The notes: generated from the sequence alone by a model not told the origin. Shown: positions 10,681 to 24,800, numbered from the stretch's first letter. The stretch is 64,000 nucleotides of DNA from Ephemerocybe angulata (GCA_013368325.1 JAACJK010000065.1:186001-250000); one strand, 5' to 3'. A program made the numbers and translations.

Positions 10681-12140
10681 TCCCTGCGTAGAATAGAGTG
10701 CTTTTAGTTTAGAATTATGATAGGAGATGTGGTGGGGCTACCGTACGTGTCATATTGTTATGATATCCGGAGCTTCCGGGTCCTGTACTTGCCCTGAGAT
10801 GATTTCGCTCACGGGCGCTTATTTTTGAAATGTGATTTGTTTCTTAATCTGAGGTCGTTCTGTGGCCCGGTATATCCCAAAATTAGTGGTTTTCTATTTG
10901 TTTAATATAGCCATAGTATATTACACAAATTTGAGGCCGTTTGCGCGACGATTGGACTCGGGGTAGTGAGAGCTTGTCTCCACGGAAAGGCGCAAGCGCC
11001 CGCTGGCGCGAGGAGGCCGAAATGAAGTTGCGTCGAAAGGCTGCGAACTGTATCTTTCTTTTCCGCATGCAGTTCAATTCAAGCAAGTACGTTAAGCAGT
11101 GCTACTGTGATTGATAGATGCTGAGCTAGTGGGAAGCGAGCTTTGAGATCCAGAAATCTGGAGTTGAGTTTTGGTTGAGTTGAAAGTGATTCAAACGGTT
11201 TGGATACTAAACAATGACTTTAAGGCCAAATGGCTACAGTACATAAACAGTAGTTATATGTATGTAGTGCAACACTCTCAGTCTGACCAGCCGCCCATGT
11301 TCAACGAAAACACAGACTCGAAGATCTCAAACGCGCGGCATACGTGCACCTCCTCCCCATCCGATTCATCCAATTCCACCCCATCCAAACGACTCCATTC
11401 CACGTCAAGATCTTACAACATACTACTACCGACGTTACCCACGTAATCGGGTATCCATCTGCCAAAAATTAGTCTGTAGAAAAAGATTTCTTGAGTTGAT
11501 ACTTGTGTCGGAAGCTCGGTCGCCCGCACGCTCGTAAAACAATGTTTGCGTTATTGTGGGCACCCTGTATTATTCTGGGCGTGCTCAGGGGTTTTATTTT
11601 GGTTTCTGCTCTGGTGCCAAGTGGACCGATGTGGTCTTGGGACGGCGAAGTCGTGCGATGTGCTAGGAAATGTGTTGGGCGCTTAAAACGGCGCATGGAA
11701 AGCGCGTTGAATACCACGCAATACAGGTAGTAAATACATAAATAGTAGGTAGACATATATTACCCCTAACTCTACCAGTATACACCGAGCACCCTCGAGG
11801 ACCCCGCACCCCGATCTCCAACCCAAACCGATCCATCCGCACCATCCCCTCCTCATCCCACTCGCCCCAAAATACACCATCCAAACGCCCTCTCCCAGGC
11901 GAACCCTGTCTTGGCACGTCAGCACAGCCCATCAAACACGCTAAATGTACGTACCAACTCCACTCAGCGCCCGAAATTCTGCTCGGAAGCACGGAGCGAA
12001 TGCAGGGAGACGGCGAGATGCACGTAAGTTGCGATGCGAGCGAGAGAACGGTTTTGCGCATTCGGGGGTTGGGGGAGTCGTCGGGTGCCTAGGGTAGGGT
12101 AAACTCGGGGCTGGTCGGGTCAATTGGGAGGGGGAGAATG
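10681..12140. other. Conserved non-coding block, unit 2
   Basis: Counterpart of 781-2255. It contains the GGGCGCTTA motif at 10813 and 11677. Short open frames here do not match those of units 1 and 3, so no gene is called. Confidence 0.5.
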
Positions 12141-12146
12141 TATAAA
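12141..12146 (+). promoter_or_regulatory. TATA box, unit 2, of the intron-dense transcript
   Basis: TATAAA followed by the same CT-rich tract as at 2256. First conserved donor downstream at 12324. Confidence 0.6.
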
Positions 12147-12175
12147 GGATGGGAGGGTGGAGAGGGGATTGGCAT

Positions 12176-15100
12176 CATCCCTCCACATTCCCTTTCTTCC
12201 CTCCCTCACTTGGCTTTTCCTCTATCGCTCTCTACACCCTTTTTGGGGTTGTTAGACTCGGCTCGAAATACTATCGGTTTGCTCTCGTTGCTGTAGTGGT
12301 CGCCGTCGCCGGCACTGGACTCTGGTACGCCGGTTCTCTTTCTCTCGAGATAAAAATGTCATTTTCTCATTTATCATTAGCGCCTGCAACGCAAACCTCT
12401 CGTTTGGCCTAGCCAGCTGGTTTACACCTCGACACGTCGGCGAAAGATTGCAAGGGTAAGTTCAATGATTCGCATGCTGCGTGCCCCGTTACTCACAAGT
12501 CATTTGTTGATTCATAGTTCTAACTTCTATCACACAACTGTGAGTGAACGTTAGACTTTGGTTAGACTCAATGCGGGCCACTAACCTCATCCAACTCACG
12601 CTCGCTGCACAGGACCTTGAACCACAAAGGCTTCGTAAGTACACATTCAGTGATATGCAAGTCAGCTCACTCATTTCATTCACGCATAGCGAATAACTTT
12701 GGAAAAAGAAACCAATTTATTAGGGATCTTAATATACAAGACGTCGACTTCGGACCACGGCGGTTTCGAGCACGACGATGACTACGTGAAGGTAAGCATA
12801 GTCTCGTTCACTTACGAGTCTTCCCACTGACGATTATGCCCCTAGAGGCCCACCACCTTCCACCAGCCCACCACAGTCCTCTCCCGCCGTCGCCGTACAA
12901 GTCCAGCGCGCCGCTGCCCGTGACGTTCAACCGGCCGTTTCGCGACTAAACAAATGGAAACGGTCAGTACACGTCTTCAAGAGTTAATATTTTACTAACC
13001 GTTTTCTACCTGCTCGCATAGCCCTACCCACCGTCCTCTCGTGTCACGGCCCCGACCTCTATTCCCTCAAGCTCGCCACTCGGCGTCACCGTCGTCGCCG
13101 TACACGTCCAGCGCGACGCCGCTCGTTGTGCTCAAAGGTCAGTCCACGTCGTCAACACGGTGATCTTTCACTGACTGAACACATAGCCCGGCCATCCGCT
13201 CGCTTCGCCTCCCGGCTCACACAAGTCCCACTGACGACTTGCGACCCGCGGGGCGGCACCCACACCATTGCCCTCCGTTCCCCCGAGCCCGCCCCAATCC
13301 TGACCGTCGCCGTCGCCGTGCACGTCCAACGCGCCGCCGCCCATGAAGTTCAACGGCTAGGCCGTGGAGGAAAGTCTATATGTACAAGGTTAGTCAGTCT
13401 ACGTCGTCTCATGCACTCTTTACTAACCGTTCTTACAGCCGACATAGAACTCGCCTGCACCACAGCCCTGCTACCCTCTTGCTCCACGAATCCCGGCCCA
13501 AACACGGCGCATCCCAGCCCCGACCCGCGAATGGGTTTCGTCGCATGCCCGGCGCGGCCTGCTGGACTCTGGATCTGAAAGCCCGTAGCTTTCGTTGAAC
13601 GCCTCTGATACACAAGTAAGTCTGCCGTCGGCCAACGAGAGCACGGTATGTACTTACCTGAACTCATGTTGCCCACTAGTTCGCCGACCGGCCAGTCCGT
13701 TGTCGATTTCAGCACGGTGGGCATGCGCTGCGTGCGTTGTCGGTGAGTGTGGGTTGTTGACTGTTCTGACTCGCTTGCTGACCGGCCGGTGTTCTCGTCG
13801 CCTTGTAGATGCACCTGTGCACTCGTTGGCCTGTGCCTTGCACAACCCAATCCGTTGGGGATCCGAACACGACAGCGGCGTCAGTGGGCAAGATTCTGCT
13901 CTTTCGTCGACCGGCTATCGTGTTTTGGTGGTGGAGTGTGCGCGAGGTTCTGTATTTGTTGAGCGTGGGGTGTTGACGACGAGGAGGGTCGGAGGTATGG
14001 TCGGAGGTATCGGCTGGGTCGTCTGCATGACGACGAAAATGTGAGTAATTGTCTCGGTCGTGCGCAACGCGTACAGTCAACGTACAGCACTCACCTCGCT
14101 CCATCTCGGCTTCACAGCTATTGGGCTGAAGTAGCGAGAGCCGTCGTCGTCACCCGTCCCATTGCCCCGTGCCGTCCGCCGTCGCCTCTAGAGTCTTGCG
14201 TCGTCGGCGCCTCCCAGCGGCGAAAGGCTTTCGTCGGGCGTCGAGCACGGCTTGTTGAAGCTTCTGGCACTGCCGTAGCCTTCGTTGTCTGTTCCTGCGA
14301 TCGTAAGTATCCTTCGTGTCGATCCAAAAGAAATTCTTACTCACGGACATTGCTTCGAAGCCCCGCATCCCGAATGCAGTGGTTTTGGCCGTCGCTTCGT
14401 TTGATTTCATGAGCCTGGATGAAATGTAAGTGTACCGTTAGCCCAGAAGTCCGATTTTTGCTTACCTTTGATATCCCAGATATCTAACTTCTCTTCTCGC
14501 GCACTTGCCCTTCATCGGCCGACCGGCCAGTCCGGGGTCGAAAGCGTGGTGGGGCGAAAGGCTTGGGGTTCCGTTGTCGGTGAGTGTGATGTTTCGACGG
14601 TCGCTGACTCGTTTGCTGACTGGCCGGTGTCGTAGTCGTCGTATCGGTGCAGGTCGCGAAGCTCACGCCGTCGGTGGTGAAATCGTGTGGGTGACTGTCT
14701 TCGGTGAGTGTGGTTGGCTGGCTGGCCGGACTTCTGCGTCGCGCGGAAGGCTGTCTTCGCACATCGAACCCGGTTTGCTGGACTTTGTGGCCTTGAGTTG
14801 AGCACTGGTAAGTATTTCTCGCATCGTTTTCGAGGTGGATTTGCTCACGCGGACGTCGGCGGTCTTTGGAAGGTAGTGGAAGTCTTCTTTCCGGCTGTCG
14901 TTGACTCTGCTCGTGTAGGGTGATACTGTGAGTGTGCGTTCAACCCTACGAGCGTAGAATTTACTCACATTTGAGCTCCCAGGTATTCGACTGAGGGCTC
15001 GCGTCCGTTGTCGATCGCATGTAGGCTGATTGAATGCGCCGCGAGCGCGGGCATATCGTTGGTGGTAGGTTGCTATGCTCGGGGGCCTTGCGTGCGACGT

Positions 15101-16126
15101 GCGGCTGGAGTGATTTACTGTGAAGAACGTTGAGTACAGCATCTTTGCAGGAATGCGAGACTCACCTTGTATACCATTCAGACCGGCGACCGCGCTTGTC
15201 CGTCGATCGGCCATCGTGGAAGGGAGGAGTTGAGTCGGCGACGCGTGCTGCTGCGAGCGACTCGTTGATTTCGGAGCCGGACTTGAGCTTGTGGTATGTT
15301 TTTTCGTCGTCGATGAGGCTAGTTTAGTACCTTCGTGCTGTCGACGGCCAACTGTAATTCAATATGAGATATGTTATCCACATGCGCGGGGTCGCGTACT
15401 GACCTTGATCTTCGTGTCATTTCTTCGCGCTGCTGGGTTCGGCAGCCATTGCACATCGTGCTGAGTGAGTTTGAGAGCTGTGAGGTGGTGGAGGCGTTTT
15501 CTCGCGTGTGATTGAGATCGTGCAATGGCAGCGGCACCCTCGAGTGCACGATGAATGCGTCGAAAGGAGGCGCAGGCTGGCATGGAGGGAGGCACTTGCC
15601 GCGTCCGATCGTTGGATCGAGGGGTTTGGTGGCAGGGGAGGGAGGGCTGCCGGCTGCGTGAGCGGAGGGGGCCGCGGATGGCCATCTGTAATGCATATGA
15701 GTTACTTATCCAGCTGCGCGGCGTCGGGCACTGACCATGGTCTTCGCGCCGTTCCCGCGTGCATCGTCGGCTGTGGGTGTGTTTGAGAGCTGTACGAGGC
15801 CGTGGTGGAGCGGATTGGGTCTTGTTCTAGTGTGTGATGGAGATCTTGCAGTGGAAAAGGGGACGGGTGCCTGACGCATGCGTCGAAGGGAGGCGGCGAG
15901 TGGCATGGAGAGAGTCGCTTGATCGTCGGATCGAGGGGTGTGCGAGGCAGGCAATCGGCACGCGAGGGAGGGGAGGGCTGCGAGAGCGGAGGGAGAGAGC
16001 CGGCTGTTTGGCAGCCAGGAGCCAAACAAAGGCGTTTGGCGCTCGTCGCGCACAGCCACGCATCACCAATTTGGCCGGGGGCGATGACAACGCTTAGCAT
16101 CCAACGACCACCACCTCGATCGCACC
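12176..16126 (+). ncRNA. Intron-dense spliced non-coding RNA or long 5' leader, unit 2
   Basis: Counterpart of 2290-6286. Conserved intron-like segments include 12324-12380, 12792-12845 and 14041-14117 (77 nt, as in units 1 and 3). The first exon has lost the ATG present in unit 1 (GTTGCTG against ATGGCTG), yet donor, branch site and acceptor of the following intron are kept, which argues against a protein as the conserved product. Several acceptors that are mutated in unit 1 (near 3590 and at 4610) are intact here. Transcription is inferred. Confidence 0.5.
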
Positions 16127-17545
16127 ATGGACGACCTCGTACACGCCAAGTCGCCGCCGTCGGCGTCTCTGGTGAACCTCGACTCGGCGACGGCCACGCC
16201 CTCCTTCTCGCAGACGCAGACGATGGTGCACGACGAGGTACGGAGTCGAGCACTTATGTGAGAGCGTACTAACGATGTGCAGATGAGCGTCTTCGTCGCT
16301 GCACAGAGGGGAGACGTAGCCGCCCTGCGCCAGCTCATCGAGTCGGGGACAGCGTCTGCGACTGACCGCGACGAGCAGAACGTGACGCCGCTGCACTGGG
16401 CGGCGATCAACGCCCACATCGCCGCGTGCCGCTACCTGCTCGAGCAGGGCGCGGACGTCGACGCGCGCGGGGGCGACCTCGTCGCGACGCCCATGCAGTG
16501 GGCCGCGCGCAACGGCTACCTCTACATCCTCCACCTGCTCATCGCGCACGGCGCGGACCCCACCATCGCCGACAGCCAGGGCTACAACACCCTGCACCTC
16601 GTCACGCATAGCAGCAGCATTATGCCGCTGCTGTATTTGCTGCACCAGCCGATCAGTGTGGACTCGCGCGATGCGCAGGGGCACACGGCGCTGATGTGGG
16701 CGGCGTACCAGGGCGATGCGCTGAGCGTTGATTTGCTGCTGCGCCATGGTGCCAACGCGAATCTGAAGGACGAGGCGGGGCTGACGCCGCTGCACTGGGC
16801 GGTCGTGCGCGGGAACAAGGTGTGCATCCGGCGGCTGGTCGAGAAGGGCGGGGATGTGGCGGCGAAGGACGCGGAGGAGCGGACGCCGAGGGACATGGCG
16901 GTGGAGCTGAAGAGTCTGGGGGCGTGGAAGCGCGCGCTGGAGGAGGGCGGGATGAACGAGCATGGCGTGAAGAGGGCCAAGCCGCTGAGTGACCGCAATA
17001 CGAAGATCGCGATATTCGTGCTGCCGACGCTGTTTTTCTACCTCATCTTCATGACCCTCTCGGTGCTGCCGTGGTATACGGGCATCCTGCTCGCCATGGC
17101 AGAGTTCTTTGGGATGCACCACGTACGTCTCTGCTGCGGTCCCAAACCTGTCTAACCCTCCCCTAGATCGTCACACGCGTGCTCCTCAACAAAAACACCT
17201 ACACGGACAGCGTCAGCCAGACCCCGTACTTCGCGGGCATCATCACCGCCTCGCTCATCTGGGTTGTGTACGCTTGGGTGACCCGGCTCCTGCATCGTGA
17301 GTCCCCACATCGCTGAGCTTGCCACCCACTCACACTCTGCAGAGGCGGAATCGCACCCCTTCTCGCATTTGATGTTTGCGCTCATCGTGGGGCTGTGCGC
17401 GTACAACTTCACCCTGGATCTGGGGACGTGCCCGAAACCGGCAAGCGACGATGCGAGCGAGGGGCGCCTGAACGGGCAGACGTGGTGGGAGTTTTTTGCT
17501 TTCAGAGTGCGTGGTTTCGGTCTACCGGACTGTTATGCAGCGTGA
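16127..17545 (+). CDS. Truncated Akr1-like ankyrin protein lacking the DHHC domain (copy b)
   Basis: Model: exons 16127-16237, 16283-17122, 17167-17296 and 17343-17545, 427 aa, offset exactly 9840 bases from copy a. The ankyrin part and membrane segments are as in the full copy. It ends with the same deletions and the same foreign C-terminus as copy a, so the truncation happened before these two copies separated. From about 16283 to 17585, introns and 40 bases of 3' flank included, copies a and b are almost identical, whereas the surrounding unit is clearly diverged; this suggests recent gene conversion. The DHHC catalytic region is absent. Confidence 0.75.
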
Positions 17546-17624
17546 CCCAGCGTCTATTCACAGTTTTAGCTATTACATTCGGGTGCCTACGGGGACATCT
17601 ACGTACGGGGCTATCTAAGGGGCA

Positions 17625-17800
17625 TTACGACGAGCACTACGAATGACTGGGGAGGGAATCAGCGAGCGACGAGCGAAGACTGAACACACTCACGATGCAC
17701 AATGGTCTACGAAGATTACAACGGCATTACGACGACTAGCGAGGGAGTCAGTGGGGGGTGACGCAAGACTGAACAGACTCACGACGTACAGCTGGCATCG
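17625..17800. repeat. Short minisatellite after truncated Akr1 copy b
   Basis: Counterpart of 7785-7990, built on the same GAGTCAGCG and GAAGACTGAAC motifs, with fewer complete units. Confidence 0.5.
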
Positions 17801-17833
17801 GATAGTCAAGACGGCGAAGGACGTATCCCAGGT

Positions 17834-17839
17834 TATATA
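17834..17839 (+). promoter_or_regulatory. TATA box of the second spliced series, unit 2
   Basis: TATATA in the same context as 8042 (GTTATATACCCGC). Confidence 0.5.
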
Positions 17840-17863
17840 CCCGCTGTTTCGTGACTGTCACGC

Positions 17864-20420
17864 TTGCCAGCTCAGAGGTGCCAGCAAGCTCCTCGTCATC
17901 CATCAGGGCATCCTCGGTTGTGCACACAAAGCACCATTCCGCCTGCATCATCTCCGTGTACGTCATTCCTCCTCTCCCTCCTCATCCCTCTCTTTCCCTC
18001 CCTTTGGAACAATTGCTGGAGAATGTGTTTCTGTTCAAACACCTTTTCTGCCAATTGTTCTGCAAGGAGGGATATCCCTCTTTACTGACCTCTATGTGCA
18101 GCCCAGCACTGGCAACCGTGTTTCCGACGTGATCAATGTCAATGAATTCCCGCTTGCTTCAGGGTCCGTCCGACGGCGTCGCTTTGATTTCTTTCTCATC
18201 ATCCGTCCAACGGCTTCGCTTCGAGTAGTCTCTCATCCCTCCCCAAATTCCTTTGCTAACTTACCTTTTCTTCTAGGTTGTAGATTCCCTTCGCTCACTC
18301 CTGCTTGAAAGTATGTAGTATTATGGTAGCTCCTATCTAGATAGACGACGACCCTGAATGTATGAACCGTTTCGCCGTATACCCTTATCGAGTGATGCCG
18401 CCTTAGACTCGTTTCGGCTCTACCTCCGGTCAGGGACCAAGCTTCTTTCTTCCTCGCTTCGACACGTTCCAGCATGTTCCCTCGGCACCTCTAGGATTCC
18501 CGTTCCATCCCGCCTCGTTCTTTCTTCCACCTTCCATCGACCTTCCATACTCCCGCATCGTCGTTTGCCAGCAATATCACCCTTTCAGCTCGTTGCCCAT
18601 TGCCAGACGCTAGAGTCACCGTTGAAGCGGCCAAACGGTTTGTCTGCTCTCAGTCCGTGTATCTCCTACTAACAGTTCGGTTCGTCTCCCCTTTGCCGTT
18701 TATTCGCAACTGACAGTTACTCTGAATATCGTGCAGACTTCAAGTTATTCCACTCGCCGCTCGCCGGGCGAAAATCCAGATATATTTCGCAACGCCCAAG
18801 ACCCACAACAAGGCGATGCCGCACGCCCTTCGCCCCTACCCATTGTCTCCCATAAAGGCAAGCCTTTTCGTCCAAGTACCAGTCATCCAACGCTGACATA
18901 GTCTAGCGCTCGCGAGAAATCGATCTGTTGAGTCTTCGCCTGGTCGCTCCCCGGAAGAAGATACATATAGTCTTTGCCATACAAAAGACCGCCCTAGCGA
19001 CTCGGTTCGTCCACCGTCCGGTTTTTGCATGCCATCCAGCTGACGGCTATTCAGGCAATCGCGCAGAGGTCCAGACGCCGCTCGCCGGACGAAAATCCAT
19101 ATATACTTCACTATGCGCAACAACGGCCCGCTCACACTTCAAGACGGAACACCCCTCTCCCTCGTCCTAACCGCTCGTCCAACGCTCGTTGCAAAGGCGA
19201 GCAATCTTGTTCCAGAACCAGTCATTCGTCGCTAACAGGCTGCAGCACCCTCTCGCGAGTCGCGTAACTCTCGCGGGAAATCGTTCTGTTGCGTTTTCGC
19301 AACGGTTGTTCAAGTCCCGATTTTCGAAGCATCCGCGGCACCCAGTGCTCTAGCCCACCGACGTCTCCGGCCACCTCTCGACGACCTCGCCGCTCACGGG
19401 AAATCGATACATCGTGTATTTGCCGTTCAGGCTTTCAAGACTGCGGTACGTATGCAGTGATGTCGGCGTCTGGGTATGGCTGACATCGGAGCTCTTCTAG
19501 CTCGCGGGAAATAGATCCGTTGTGTCTTTGACATTCGAGGTGAGTCCATCACGCCGTCCAAGGCATTCAGTGACCGAACTTATGGGGACAGGGAGCACAC
19601 ACGCCGTCATTGCTACAACGTCGTTCACCTCACGACCGGGGATCCGCACAAATTCCTTAACCGATGGCCGTCATCACACTTCCGTACCAATTCCGTACGT
19701 TCAACCATGCCCGATCCCACGTTCGCTCGCTAACCATCTCGTATTCGCCCCTCCTCGACTTTCGCCGGATCTATTCCCATCGAATAATCCCGGTACGTTT
19801 GTCATACTACTTGACCCCACATTCACTCGCTAACCATTTCGCATGCTCGCAGTCGCGCCTCTCGCCGGAATCATTTCTATGGTGTAATCGCCGGTCGCGC
19901 ATTTTCTGGCGACTGGTACGTACCATGACTCTACTTACCACGTAATTGCCCACTGACTCGCTTTAATTGCAGTTTAACCTTTCGCCGGAATCATTTCATT
20001 TTGCCTTCGCTGGCGCAGCCGTCCCTTACGCCGTGAGTATTTCTCCGCCCTTCAGCACAACCCTCCATATCTAATCCCCTTTCACTTGTTGCAGCGAGAC
20101 GAAATATATTACACTGGGTCATAAACAGTGCTACTCTCGCCGTGAGTTTCTGCGCCATCCATGCAAGCCGTCGCCCACGCTGACGCTGACCCATCCTTTC
20201 CAGCCACAACCCCCGGAGACAGATACATTACCTCCATGTGCGGAGATGCAACTATGGCCGTACGTACACCATCTGCACATTTCGAGGCACACTCTGACAC
20301 ATTGCTTTCGTCGCGATGTGCACGCGGAGGGCCACGAAGCTTAGCCGCGCGCGCGCGCGCCGGCATTCATATTCGTAACTCGTTCTCCCATGTCCCTGCC
20401 CAGGATAGAGTAATTTTAGC
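17864..20420 (+). ncRNA. Second putative spliced ncRNA, crossing from unit 2 into unit 3
   Basis: Counterpart of 8072-10680. It holds the hairpin-bearing first intron, a GC-AG intron starting near 18859 and an intron with GTACGT donor near 19446. Exons carry the CTCGCCGG or CTCGCGGGAAATAG core. The frame at 17643-18308 runs across the first intron and has no equivalent in unit 1, so it is not called as a gene. Confidence 0.4.
17995..18072 (+). ncRNA. Intronic hairpin with a compensatory pair, copy 2
   Basis: Counterpart of 8213-8289. The outer and middle arms (CAATTGTTC) are unchanged. The inner stem is GAATGTGTTT against AAACACC, so the fold is kept although the sequence changed. Confidence 0.6.
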
Positions 20421-21842
20421 TTAGATTTAGGATAGGAGACATGTCGTTGTTACCATACGTGCCGTATTGCTACGATATCCGGAGTTTCCGGGACCCTGAC
20501 ATCATTTCGCTCACGGGCGCTTATTTTGAAATTTGACTTATATCTTACTTTGAGATCGTTTCGAGGCCCCCGACTTATCCCAGGAACAGTGCTATCCTAC
20601 CTGCGTAATACCCTTGGAGTGTATCGACGTATTCAAGGCCTTTTGCGCGAAGATTGGGCTCGGGGTAGTGAGAGCTTGTCTCGACGGCAAGGCGCAAGCG
20701 CCCAGCGCGAGAGAGAGGCAATGGTGTCGTGTTGAACTACGCACTTCGTCCCCACTTCCAATCACACGCTCAGGCGTAGCGAAAAGGGCCTGGATGCGAC
20801 TAAAGCGTCCAGAATTACTGGGAAATGAGCCGCCAGATCAGGAAATCGGGGAGTCAAGTCGGAAACGGGTCCCGGGATGTAAACACATTCTGCAGACAGT
20901 ACACTGGGACAACAAGCCACATCGACGACTCAAAACTAATTTTGCAAGAATATTTGCTATTGTACTATGGCTGCCGGTGTGCTGCTTACCAGCCCTCCAT
21001 GTTCAACGAAACCGCAAACTCGAAGATCTCAAACGCGCGCCGTACGTACACCTCCTCCCCGTCCGATTCATCTCATTCTACCCAATCCAAACGACTCTAT
21101 TCCAGCGCCCAGACTCTTACGACACACAAATACCGACGTCACACACGTAATCGGGTATCCATCTGCCAAAAATTAGTCTGTAGAAACAAATTGTTCGAGT
21201 GGGTACTTGCGTCGGAAGCTCAGTCGCCGCACACTCGTACAACGACGTTTCCGTTATTGTGGGCATCCTGGATTATTCTGGGCGTACTCAGGGGTTTTAT
21301 TCCGGTCTTTGCTGTGGTGCCAAGTGGATCGATGTGGTCTTGGGATGGCGAAGTGGTGCGATGCGTCAAGAAACGGCTTGGGCGCTAAAATCGACGCAGA
21401 GAAAGCGCGTTGAATGCCATGCAATCTAGGGAGTCAGTACATACACAGTAGGTACACACCTATTTACCCTTGCACTACTAGCATACACCGAGCACCCTCG
21501 AGCCCCCAAGTCCTAGATCTCCAACCCAAACCGACCCATCCGCACCATCCCCTCCTCGCCCCACTCGCCCCGAAACACCCCATTCAAACGCACTTCCCAG
21601 GAGAACCCTGTCTTGGCACATCAACACAGCCCATCAAACACGCTAAATGTACGTACCGATTCCACACAGTGTCCGAAATTCTACTCGGAAGCGCGGAGCG
21701 AATGCAGGGAGACGGGGAGATGCACGTAAAGCGCGATACGAGCGAGCGAAAGTCTTTGCGCAAACGGGGGTTGGGGGAGTCGTCGGGTGCCTAGGGTAGG
21801 GTGCACCCGGGGCTGGTCGGGTCAAATGGGAGGGGATGAATG
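20421..21842. other. Conserved non-coding block, unit 3
   Basis: Counterpart of 781-2255, with GGGCGCTTA at 20515. Frames here (for example 20614-21150) are unlike those in units 1 and 2. No gene is called. Confidence 0.5.
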
Positions 21843-21848
21843 TATAAA
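21843..21848 (+). promoter_or_regulatory. TATA box, unit 3, of the intron-dense transcript ahead of complete Akr1
   Basis: TATAAA followed by a CT-rich stretch, as in the other two units. It lies 4.0 kb upstream of the complete Akr1 start codon. Confidence 0.6.
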
Positions 21849-21874
21849 GGATGGGAGGGATTCGAGAGGATTGG

Positions 21875-24800
21875 CATCATCCCCCAACATTCCCTTTCTT
21901 CCCTCCCTCCCTCACTTACCTTTACCTCTACTTTCCCTCTCTATTGGCTCGTCGCATCTTACTCTTTATAGTATTGCTTTTCTCCCATGGCCTTCGTCGT
22001 CGCCATCGCCGTCAGTGGATTCTGGTACGCCTGTTCTCTTTTTCTTGAGTGTGATGTCGTTTGCTCAATTATCATTAGCGCCGGCACGATTTCCATAGTC
22101 AGTGAGCTCACGGCTCTGCACTGGCAGTCAGCTATCCAAACATTGCAAAGGTGTGTTCGATAACTTATTCATTACGTGCATTGGTGCTCACAACTCGTTT
22201 CCTCATTTGTAGTCGCGGTAATTGCGTGTTAGACCCACTGCGCCTTGTGAACATCTCAGAACTATAAAGCGACGTAAGTACACACTCAATCATACATCGG
22301 TCGAACTACTCATCTCATTCACGCGCAGTGAATATCTTTGCGAACAAACCAATTTATTAAAGAACATATGTATGTACAACACGCCGAGGTAAACCCCGGC
22401 TCACTCCCCTACAACACGATTCACTAACAACTTGACCCATAGGGTCCTACCAACCGGCACCCTGACCCGTTTTTCTGCCAAAACCGCCATATCCCTGCCC
22501 TTCGCTGTCGCCGTACACGTCCACCGCAGCCGCCGCCCGTGAGTCTCAAAAGGCCGAGTTTTGCGCGAAAGACTGAACGAATGAAAATGGTCAGTCCACA
22601 TCGTCACAATGTTAATCCTTTACTAACCGTTTTCTAACTGACTACATAGCCCCGCCGTCGTCTCGCGTCACGGCCCTCGCCCGCTATTCCACCAAGCCCG
22701 CCACGCCGTGACTGTCGTCGCCCTACACGTCCAGCATGACCAAAGCTCGATGCCGCTCGTGATACTCAAAGGGTTGGATGGTAAGAGAAAGCCTAAGCAA
22801 ATAAAGTCAGGTCAGTCCAAGTCGTCAAAATGAGAGTCTTTTACTGACCGCACACATAGCCCGGTGATCCTCTCGCCTCCCGGCCCACACAATCCCCACT
22901 GACGACTTGTGACCCATGGGGCACCACCCACACCATTGCCCTCCGTTCCCCAGAGCCCGCCTTGATCCTGCCCTTCGCCGTCGCCGTACAAATCCAGCAC
23001 GCCGCTACGCGTGAAGCTCGACCGGCCAGGCCGTGCGTGAAAGGCTGAGTAAATGAAGTGAGTCAGTCTAGACACATCGTCACTGTAGCACTCGTTTACT
23101 GACCATTTTCCATCGCCGACACAGAACTCGCATGAGCCTTGCACCACAACCACCCGTCCTCTCGCTCCACAAATCCCGGCCCAGACACGGCGCGTCCCAA
23201 CGACGACTTTCGAATGGATTTCGTCGCAAGTTTGGCGCGGCCTGCTGGACTCCGAATGCTGTAGCATTCGTTGAACGCATCTGGTACACCAGTAAGTCTA
23301 CCATCGACCAGCGAGAGCACGGTATGTACTTACTTCTGAACTCATACTGCCCTCTAGTTCGCCGGCCGGCCAGTCCACTGTCGGTTTTCAGCATGGCTTG
23401 TGCTGTGCGTCGTCGGTAAGTGTCGGTTGCCGACTGTTCTGACTCGTTTGCTGACCGGCCGGTGTTCTCGTCGCTTTGTAGTCGCACCTGTGCACTCGGC
23501 CTGTGCCTTGCACAACCCAATCCGTTTGGGATCCGAACACGAGAGCGGCGTCAGTGGGCAAGGTCCTGCTCTTTCGTCGGCCGGCTACCGTATTCTGGTG
23601 GTGGAGTGTGCGCGGGGTTCTGTCTTTGTTGAGCGTGGGGTGTTGACGACGAGGAGGGTCGGAGGTATGGTCGGAGGTATCGGCTGGGTCGTCTGCATGA
23701 CGACGAAAATGTGAGTAATTGTCTCGGTCGTGCGCAACGCGTACAGTCAACGTACAGTACTCACCTCGCTCCATCTCGGCTTCATAGCTATTGGGCTGAA
23801 GTAGCGAGAGCCGTCGTCGTCGCCCGTCCCATTGCCCCGTGCCGTCCGCCGTCGCCTCTAGAGTCGTGCGTCGTCGGGGCCTCCCAGCGGCGAATGGCTT
23901 TCGTCGCACGTCGAGCACGGCTTGCCGAAGCTTCTGGCACTGCCGTAGCCTTCGTCGTCTGTGCCTGCGATCGTAAGTAACCCTCGCATCGATCTACAAA
24001 AAGTTCTTGCTCACAGAGATTGCTTCGAAGGCCCCGCATCCCGAATGCCTCGGTTTCGCTTGTCGCTGCGTTTGATATCATGAGGCTGGATGAAATGTAA
24101 GTGTACCATTGGGGTTTACTTACCTTTGAGATCCCAGCGATCCAATTTCTCGCGCACTCGCCCTTCGTCGGCCGGCCAGTCCGTTGTCGAAAGCTGGAAA
24201 GGCTTGGGGTTCCGTTGTCGTGAGTGTGATGTTTCGACGGTCGCTGACTCGTTTCCTGACTGGCTGGTGTCGTAGTCGTCGTATTGGTGCAGGTCGCGAA
24301 GCTCACGCCGTCGGTGAGGAAAGCGCGTGGGTGTCCGTCTTCGGTGAGTGTGGTTGGCTGGCCGGACTTCTGCGTCGCGGGGAAGGCTGTCGTCGCACGT
24401 CGAGCCCGGTTTTCTGGACTTTCTGGCACTGCCGCAATGCCCGTGGCCTTTCGTTGAGCACCGGTAAGTATTCGCGCATCGTTTTCGAGGTGGATTTGCT
24501 CACACAGACGTCGGCGGTCTTTTGGAGGTCACGGAAGTCTTGATTTCGGCTGCCGTTGGCTCTGCTTTCGTGGGGTGATAATGTGAGTGTGCCGTCGACT
24601 ACGAGCGCGGGATTTACTTACCTCGGAGTGGACAGATAACCCACTTCTCGTGCGTATTCGACTGAGGGATCACGCGCACGTCCTTTGTCGATCGCATGTG
24701 GAGTGGTTGAGTACGGCGCGTGCGAGGGCTTGATCATCGGTCGGTGGGTGCGGGTTTTCAGCCTGCCTGAGTGTGTTACTGACTCAGATCGTATCCGTGC

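Larger units (their letters stand above)
9874..19619. repeat. Tandem repeat unit 2 of the ~9.8-kb array (truncated Akr1 copy b)
   Basis: Second unit, offset by about 9873 bases from unit 1 at the left end and by exactly 9840 bases across the Akr1 gene. It holds the same landmarks: TATA box at 12141, intron-dense series, Akr1 copy b at 16127-17545, minisatellite, second TATA at 17834 and intronic hairpin at 17995. The offset drifts along the unit because of indels in the non-coding parts. Confidence 0.85.
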